Source of the DNA: Armigeres subalbatus
Lineage: Eukaryota; Arthropoda; Insecta; Diptera; Culicidae
Direction: 5' to 3'
Length of the DNA stretch: 64,000 bases
NCBI RefSeq assembly: GCF_024139115.2
Contig: NW_026942935.1
Span: forward strand, 92,548 to 156,547
Numbering within the stretch: the first letter of the stretch is position 1; every line of letters starts with the position of its first letter. The translations under genes were made by a program, and so were the position numbers. Shown here in pieces: positions 57,225 to 64,000 of this stretch. A model generated the notes under the pieces. The model worked only from the letters and a program-made list of their open reading frames with translations. It searched no databases and was not told where the DNA came from.

Positions 57225-58905
57225 CTCTGGTTTACGAGGTGAACACGCTCCCCGGCATCGCGGAGTTGGCTTCCTACTAAGCGTCCAGTCACACTCTGCG
57301 CTTATGAAGTGGGAACCTATAAGTGAAAGGACAACCGTTGCCAGATTTAGAACACGCGTCTGAAACCCTACTATAATCCAATGTTATGCGCCAACAGATG
57401 CTGCCGATCTGCAAGACAAAGAGAACTTCTACAGCCAACTCAATGCCGTCGTAGGTCGAATTCCGAAGGGTGATATCAAGATCAATGCGAAGATCGGATC
57501 TGACAACTCGAACAATGAGCGCATTTTGGGACGCGATGGTCTCGGAGAAATGAGCGAAAACGGAGAGCTGTTCGCAGAATTTTGTGGTAGAAACGACATG
57601 GTGATCGGGGGATCGTTCTTCCCTCATCGACCGATTCAAAAGGTCACGTCTGTCTCCCATGACGGCTTTACAGAAAATCAAATCGATCACATCTGCATCA
57701 GCCGAAAATGGAAACGGAGCCTTCTTGATGTACGAAATAAACGTTGTGCCGATATCGCGTCTGATCATCACCTCCTCATCGGCGAAATACGCCCGCGCAT
57801 TGCGCGGATTTGTCGGCAGGAGGTGAGAGTTGGACGACGGTTCAACACACGCCGACTGGAAGATGCCACGGTGAAACGGTCCTACGTTGAAGAATTGGAG
57901 ACGCGTGCTGTAGATATTCCGGAAGGTGGCAGCGTGGAAGACAAATGGACCGCCATCAAGAATGCCTTCCTCGCCACCAGCGAGAACAATCTGGGCGAAC
58001 TACGCACCCAGAGAAAACAATGGATCACCGATGAGACCTGGAGGAAGATAGAGGAGCAAGAGAAGCCAAAGCCGCGATAGAGCGATCAAAAACCAGAGGA
58101 GCCAAAGTCTAAGCACGTCAACGATAATCAGCTCTGGAGAAGGAAGTAAAACGCTCATGTCGACGGGACAAGCGAGCTTGGGCAGACTCTCTGGCCTACG
58201 AAGGAGAGAGAGCCGCAGGAACCGGGTACATTCGCCTCCTCTACGATATCTCACGACGCTTAAGCGGGGGAAGATGAATGCAACGATGCCTGTGAAAGAC
58301 GCGAAAGATCAGTTATTGACCGACCCGTCTGACCAGCTGAAACGCTGGTTCGAGCACTTCGAATAACTTTTTCAAGTGCCAGCCAGGCCATCACCACCTC
58401 GGCATGATCTGCCTAGGATCCGACGTATACTACGCGTCAATACCGAAGCTACTAGAGATTCAAACACCCATTCAAAGCATGAACTCGAATAAAGCCCCAG
58501 GGGTCGATCGCATATCAGCAGAGATGCTCAAAGCTGACCCCATGACAACCGCTGAACTACTGCATCGTTTATTTTGTAATATCTGGGACACCGCAACTTT
58601 CCCGGTCGACTGGATGCAAGGTCAAAATAGTGACCTGATTGTATGCGATAACTGGCGAGGCATTATTTTGCTGTGTACCGTTCTCAAAGTTCTATGCAAA
58701 GAGGGGTCTTGTCCGACCCTATCCGGGTTGTAGCTGGTGTGAGGCAATGGCAATATTCTATCACCGTTACTGGTAGGTACGATTAACCGTGAACCAAACC
58801 GCGGGCTGTTATGGCAGCCTATAATCATGGAGCACCTAAACGACTTCGAATTGGCACATCGGACATAATCCTACGACACAACGCATTTGAAGAAGACGTC
58901 AAAAA
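57225..58905 (+). pseudogene. RTE-like LINE ORF2, 5'-truncated (endonuclease to RT)
   Basis: The endonuclease begins mid-domain: CYAPTDAADLQDKENFYSQL (57,391-57,450), then KINAKIGSDNSN and, in the 184-codon frame from 57,526, NQIDHICISRKWKRSLLD and ADIASDHHLLIGEIR (about 57,678-57,790). The linker runs to about 58,360 through stops and shifts. RT block SMNSNKAPGVDRISAEMLKA (58,478-58,537), NIWDTATFPVDWMQG and CDNWRGIILLCTVLKVLCK (58,643-58,700) follow. Then comes a deletion and an LND-FE-LAH stretch near 58,832 where the ADD box would be expected. It differs from the family at 49,918-51,665. Confidence 0.85.
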
Positions 58906-59017
58906 ATATTGTTCCACTTGTTTGCAAGATTCCGTGTTTTGTCTATATTTGTAGTAGTAGTAAAATTCTTCTTTATTGTTTCATTTTCTGTTCTACAATT
59001 ATTTTTTACATGTACAG

Positions 59018-59671
59018 TAGGGCAGTTCAAATTTCAAAAATGTTCGAAAATTCCAACTCCCATATGTCTATTAGCATCATTTTGATAATATAGGAGTCCT
59101 GGCAAAATTTCAGGCAATTCGGTGGCCATTTAGGGGTGGCGCGAAGTCAATTAATGTTTATATGGAAATTTGTATGGGAAAAACTTAAAATTTATTCAAG
59201 TTTCCTACAATTGTCAAATTAGGATGAATTCAAATAAACATCCCCAACCTCCCTTTTGGAATCTATATAAGGGAGACCTGGATAACACATTAGTTATGAG
59301 TGGATTGAACGGTTCTATTGACAGTGTGAATATGAGATAAATGGCTAAAATGGTGTAATTAGCCTCAACGTAGCAGTGGAAATATAAATCAAAATTAATG
59401 AGTTATCCACTGGTTGAGCTCAAATAGACTCCAAAAATGGAGGTTGGGATGTTTATTTGAATTCATCATGATTTAAGAGTTGTAGGGGATTTGAATAAAT
59501 TTTAATTTTCCACACAAATTTCCATATAAACATAAATTGACTCATGCGCCACCCCTAAATGGCCACCGAATTGCTCTGAAATTTTGCTGACTCCTAAATT
59601 ATCGAAATGATGCTAATAGACATATGGGAGTTGGAATTTTCAGAACATTTTTGAAAATGTGAGCTGCCCTA
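59018..59671. mobile_element. hAT-like MITE with ~240-bp inverted arms
   Basis: ATGTACAG flanks both ends (59,010-59,017; 59,672-59,679). The element starts TAGGGCAGTTCAAATTTC and ends GAGCTGCCCTA. The arms stay alignable for about 240 bp each, including CCAACTCCCATATGTCTATT and GGTGGCCATTTAGGGGTGGCGC and their inverses. The ~160-bp centre is unique. An 8-bp duplication with TAGGG ends suggests the hAT superfamily. The arms differ only by scattered changes, so it is a strong hairpin-former. Confidence 0.85.
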
Positions 59672-59679
59672 ATGTACAG

Positions 59680-59789
59680 TGCTCGGCAAAGCTTGGCTCC
59701 TCCAACTCAATTTTAAATTTTTATGTTTACATTGTTATTTTAAGTGTTAATATGATATATCATGACGGCCTTTAGGAGGCGCTGAGGTG
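59680..59789. other. Short spacer before the LINE tail
   Basis: AT-rich sequence with no feature, ending at the reversed A-rich tail of the Jockey-type LINE (TTTTTTTTAA, about 59,791). Confidence 0.4.
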
Positions 59790-62510
59790 TTTTTTTTTAA
59801 TTTGATAACCTAACTACTATGTACACTAATATTTACAATAAAGATTTGATAACCTAGATTGGAACAAGCAACGGACGCTAAACTTTTCTTTACACTCACC
59901 AAAGCGTTCATGTAAGTTTTTTATCCTGACCAGACGGTGGACCTCGGATGTTCTTGTCCTGGGAGTGGTGTTGAGGATCATCACTCAGGAATTTGTTTTG
60001 GACCGTTGAAGTTTGAGGTGGTGGTTTTAGCGCAGCTCTCCCAGACCGGCATGCCATATTCGATCACAGGAGGATGATTTGCTTATAGACAGCAAGCTTA
60101 TTTTTCAGGGGACAATGACGACCGGCGGTTGATCAAAGGGTACAGTAGTTTCAACAAGACGTTACACTTTGTCACCGTTTTGTCAACCTGTTGCCTGAAA
60201 TAAGCTTGCTGTCGAGGGTCAAGCCAGGGCAGCCGGCCTCGTTGGCCCATTCCACGGTCGTGCCATTGAGGATGATTTTACAGTCCCCAGGCGGAACAAG
60301 TTTAGGGATTTGGAGTGGGGGAAAATGATGACCTGGGTCTTCGCCGCGTTGATACAGATCTTCCAGCTGGGTGAGGTACTCTGTCAGGGCATCCAGGCCT
60401 CGTTGGAGTTTTGCCACTAGCGCTCTGATCACTCTACCGTTGTAGAGTCGATGGATGTGTCATCTGCGAACAGAGACAGAATGCCGCCTTCTGGAGGTTC
60501 TGGCATGTCGGAGGTGAACAGATTGAAAGCTAGGGCCCGAGGATACTGCCCTGGGGAACGCCTGCGACGATGTTGGTGCGCATTGGAACTTCGCTCCGCT
60601 GATTGAGACCCGGAATGTCTTTGCCGACAGGTAATTGTTGATGATTTTCACCAGGTAGCTGGAAGATTGTAGCGTTGTAGTTTGTACACCAGGCCATCAT
60701 GCCGCCATACATTGTCAAATGCCTTCTCGACATCGAGTAAGGCCATGGCGGATGTTTCGAGACAAACTTGTTCCGTCTGAGGACGTTGGTAACTCCGGGT
60801 CAGTTGGTGTACAGTTGACCGACCGCGTCGGGAAACCAAACTGTTCCTCGAGCAAGATGTTGAGATTTTCGGCAAACTCAAGTAACCGATGATGAATAGC
60901 TTTTTCGAACAGCTTGGATAACCCTGAGAGAAGGCTGATGGGTCGATAACTTTTGGGGAGGAAGGATCCTTCCCAGGCTTCCGGATGGGGATGACTTTCG
61001 CTGACTTCCCAGGACGATGGGAAGTAGCTAAGCCGGAGACACTGATTAAAGATCAGCGAGAGGTGCTCAAAGAACGGAGCACTCATGTGTTTGAGCTCGA
61101 GATTCAGGATGCTGTCGAAGCTCTGGGGCCTTCATGTTCTTCGACGATTTGATATGAGGCCGTCAATTCGTCAGTTGAGATCTCCAACTCCTCCGAGAAG
61201 TCGTTGAGAATCAAATGGATGTTGTTAGCATGCTCGTTGGCGGCTGCTTCGTGTGGACTGACGATGTTCTGCCCAAGATTGTGTGAGCTGACGAAGTGAC
61301 GACCTATTTCAGCGACCTTCTCTGCAGGGAGTTGATAAGCGATCCTTAGAGCCATTATTGTCTGAAGTGGGATCAAAGGTGGAAGATGGGCCGAGGCTTG
61401 GATTTTAGAATTTTGGTCATTTTCCAGAACGGCGTAGCAAATCTGGGAGAGTGCGGATCTTATTCGAGAAGTCGTTATTTTTGAGGTCCACCATTCTGGC
61501 CTTGATAATTTTTGTGATTCGATTGCAGCGTGTCTTAAGCTCAGGCAGTCCAGTACGCTGAAACTGCCTGCGAGTGACATTCCGCAATCGAATCAAATCT
61601 TAATGGTGAGTGTATCGATGTTTAAGGAGTTGCTTACCTGCCGAGCCGTCGGTACGTGTTGTTGCTCTCGGGCCGCCGTGATCGCCTCCTCGATAGCGCA
61701 CAGCTGGCGGTCGATACTTTCCGGCGTCTCCGGACGCACCTCGTAGTCGACGGTGTTATCGACGCACCGCTGGAAACGCTGCCAGTTCACTCGGTGGTAG
61801 TTCCGCCGTAACTGCTGGTGCCGATTGACCGAGGAGCCCAGTTCCGCCACCACCGGATAGTGATCCGAACTGAGCTCCTGGTATACAACCGGCTGCGAGA
61901 ACGTGGTCACCCAGGTTTGTTACGTAGAGGTCGAGCGTTGCGTGGGCACCGGACCGACTCAGCCGAGTGGGGGAATCCGGGCTCAGGATCGTAGTGGCCT
62001 TCCTCCATGTCGTTGCTCCAGATGGGTGCCGTTTCGATTGCCGCGACTGTTGCCCCAGGCTTGATGTTTGGCATTCAAGTCGCCGGCAATGATATACTGA
62101 AAACCTTTGCTCTCCGCGTCAGCTTGACGATGTCCTCCGAAGGGCAAAGCCGATGATCCATCGCCGGCACTTTGGCTTGCGTTGGACAGTACGCCGCGAT
62201 GAGTGCGATTGTGCCGACCGAAGTGGTGATTTCGACACCGATGGCCTCAATGACACTGAGCTGGAAACTTGAAGCAGACGACAGTTGATGTTGTAGCGAA
62301 GAGCGATGGCCACACCACCTCCTGGTCGGCCGGTCGAGTCGCGCACGATGCGGAAGTCCGGGATGTTGATGTTCACCTGCCGGTTTAGGTGCGTTTCGGT
62401 GATGAACGCCACGTTCCTATTTCCCCTTTTCTCCCTCAAGGAAATCCTTCAGCTCGATTGTTTTGCTCTTTAGCGAGCAAGCAGCGTTCCAGCTGACCAG
62501 GCTCCACCCT
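59790..62510 (-). pseudogene. Jockey-type LINE ORF2 (endonuclease-RT), frameshifted
   Basis: Minus strand. Endonuclease: VAFITETHLNRQVNINIPDF (62,415-62,356), RPGGGVAIALRYNINCRLL, an IAGDLNAK-like stretch near 62,100-62,065, and SSDHYPVVAELG (about 61,875-61,840). Linker frames: 61,910-61,593 and 61,580-61,104. RT: PIRKPGKDPS-like region near 60,990, YRPISLLSGLSKLFEKAI (60,955-60,900), LLEEQFGF, LLDVEKAFDNVW (about 60,740-60,706), VAGVPQGSILGP (about 60,570-60,535) and LFADDTSI (60,473-60,450), so the catalytic box survives. The C-terminus runs through INRRSSLSP (60,140) and IEYGMPVWESCAK to VHRLVRIKNLHERF (near 59,930). An A-rich tail is at 59,791. At least six frameshifts; no longer coding. 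Confidence 0.85.
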
Positions 62511-62514
62511 AGCA

Positions 62515-63775
62515 GCCATTTTCAATGATGAACATGCCAAGTGTGAAGACCTGGTCGAATCGGGTTTGCAGCCGCGCAGTCGAGTGGCAAGCTACTGCGC
62601 GAAGATCGGCATCAGTTGCTCCGGAGTGTACAGCAGGGGCAGAATTCTTCCGGTGGGATGGCTTCGTTCTCCGACTGCCGACGGAACCCAGGAGGAGGAA
62701 GCGGGGCCATTCGCTGGTGGATGGTGCCGACGATGCCGGAGCTGGACCGATGCAGTGCCGCTGCCAGTCGCTTGTGCGGCTGTGAGCGGTGGGAAGTATT
62801 GGAATCACACGACGGGGAAGCCAGGATAGCTGGAAAGTTCACCTCGTTGATTACAGGAACACGGTTCTTCTTCGGAATGGTCCTGGTGGAAGCCTTTCTC
62901 TTCCGATTTCCAGAACTCGGCTCAGCTTTGGGCAGCCCTTTGTGGTGGCCTGATGTTTGTCGCCACAGTTGGCGCGTTGGGATCGGCCGCCACCTCCATT
63001 TTGTCACACTCGTCAGTCGGATGGGGTTCGCCACTTGTTTATGCAGCGGCTTCATTGCGGCAGTTCCTGGTGCCGTGCCCGAAATTAAAGCAGTTGGTGC
63101 ATTGCGTGACATCGCGGTGCACTGGCCGATATCGCTCCCAGTCAACGACGGTGTAATTTATAACGCCAACCAGCTTCAGGTCCTTCCAGGTAGTGGAACC
63201 GTGCTCCAGATGGATCAGGTAAAGCTGGTCGCGATATTTCCCTCGCCTTGTCGTGACGAGCGATCTTGTGGACGGCTACTGGCTTCAGTCCGCAACTTTC
63301 AAGCTCTGCTTGGAGCTCTTCCTCCCTTCATGTCGTGAAGTCCTCGCAGCAAGGCCTTGAGCGGTTTCGCAAAGCCGGGTGGTCATGAGTGCTGAGTACT
63401 CATACTTGTGGACCTCGAGAACTCCAACGACGGATTGATGATGGTCCCTGTTGGCCGGCATCACTTTCACGCCCTCGCTGCAGAGCCGAAAAGTACATTT
63501 CAGCCCCTTAGCGATCAGCTGGCGAATTTTTGGTCGTAAATCCGGCGGATCGCCCTTCTAAACACGGGCGGGTACTTCTCCTTCCGCTCCGGTTGCACCT
63601 GCGGCAGCTGCGATTGCTGCTTCTTCCTCTTTTTCGGCGGATTGCCGGCGTCATCTAGCGGCAACGGCGAGAACACGTTGCTCTGCAAAAGCTGCTTGGA
63701 GGGGTTACCCGCGCCTCCAAGAGCAGTGCGCTTAGGCACTTTTCCAGCGACCGAATCGGCCACCGAGTCTCCCAT
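62515..63775 (-). pseudogene. Jockey-type LINE ORF1 (gag-like), frameshifted
   Basis: Minus strand; ATG at 63,775 gives MGDSVADSVAGKVPKRTALG, then a Pro/Lys/Gln-rich tail and RRAIRRIYDQKFAS (to 63,515). After shifts come GVKVMPANRDHHQSVVGVLE (63,474-63,412), an RDVTQ-C lead and the zinc knuckle CTNCFNFGHGTRNC (63,101-63,060, C-x2-C-x4-H-x4-C). A degraded second knuckle, CDKMEVA, TRTIPKKNRVPVINEVNFPA (about 62,888-62,829) and a Pro/Ser-rich end follow. ORF1 binds element RNA in this clade. ORF2 follows on the same strand as usual. A 240-codon plus-strand frame over this region is a shadow. Confidence 0.8.
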
Positions 63776-64000
63776 GACGGGTCCGGGAGAAAATAACGCC
63801 AACGCGACAAGCGAAAAGTCTATATTTGTATCTGTTGTGAAACACGGCAACCTCGAGTTGTTACCAACAACATTTGCTACAATTCGCCTTTTTCGAAAAC
63901 GTGAAGCTAAAAAGTATGAATCATATAACGCTCGGAAACCGTGCATCCCTGCTTTATGCCTTTCGGTACACCTTGAAGTACGTCAAACGCGAAATCATCA
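63776..64000. other. Probable LINE 5' UTR and adjoining DNA
   Basis: Continues upstream of ORF1. About 60-80 bp with GGTAACAACTCGAGGTTGCC are likely 5' UTR. The last 100 bp, including CCTGCTTTATGCCTTTCGG, cannot be assigned. The LINE's 5' end cannot be fixed inside the window. Confidence 0.35.

Noticed and set aside
62616..63338. 240-codon plus-strand ORF
   Set aside because: It overlaps the minus-strand LINE ORF1 with its zinc knuckle; the plus frame is a shadow without recognisable motifs.

Overview
The window is repeat-dense eukaryotic nuclear DNA, most likely from a culicine mosquito (Aedes-type genome). The evidence is a Feilai-like tRNA SINE, RTE/JAM1-type and Jockey-type LINEs whose decayed proteins resemble mosquito families, hAT and Tc1/mariner MITEs, a Ty1/copia element and AT-rich spacer. 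Family names come from recalled motifs, not from a search. I found no intact host gene, no rRNA and no convincing functional tRNA. Almost every open frame is a decayed transposon fragment or an artefact of low-complexity DNA.

Layout. 1-12,500 is one dead Ty1/copia retrotransposon (partial 5' LTR, gag, integrase, RT, RNase H, polypurine tract, 3' LTR). Its RT is split by an 8.4-kb insertion at 3,369-11,767 that carries a Jockey/I-type LINE fossil and a diverged direct duplication. A SINE sits in its gag. 12,501-15,634 is unassigned. 15,635-23,997 is an 8.4-kb satellite built from short GATT/GACT words, with blocks that differ almost only by C versus T. 24,000-37,800 holds SINE copies (one with a perfect 20-bp target-site duplication), a hAT MITE, foldback MITEs, an RTE fragment and an element carrying a tRNA-like sequence.

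37,800-49,620 is a cluster of three foldback-like structures. Two are bounded by inverted blocks of a 15-17-bp GACAAAAGGTCGA minisatellite; the first of these encloses a 1.3-kb homopurine tract. The third is a 4,940-bp element (44,680-49,619) with long inverted arms containing ~131-bp tandem repeats, a 143-bp central satellite and a 5-bp target duplication. 49,900-64,000 contains an RTE/JAM1-like LINE (minus), a second copy of the tRNA-like element, a degenerate TTCCTCCGGGAATTC repeat field carrying a MITE and a Feilai-like SINE, a second RTE-like LINE (plus), a long-armed hAT-like MITE, and a nearly full-length but frameshifted Jockey-type LINE (minus).

The parts do not form a pathway. They record successive insertions, and several boundaries can be set to the base from target-site duplications. 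The strongest candidates for something undescribed are the foldback element at 44.7-49.6 kb, the satellite with strand-asymmetric C/T blocks, and the inverted-repeat element carrying a tRNA-Val-like sequence in two different internal arrangements.
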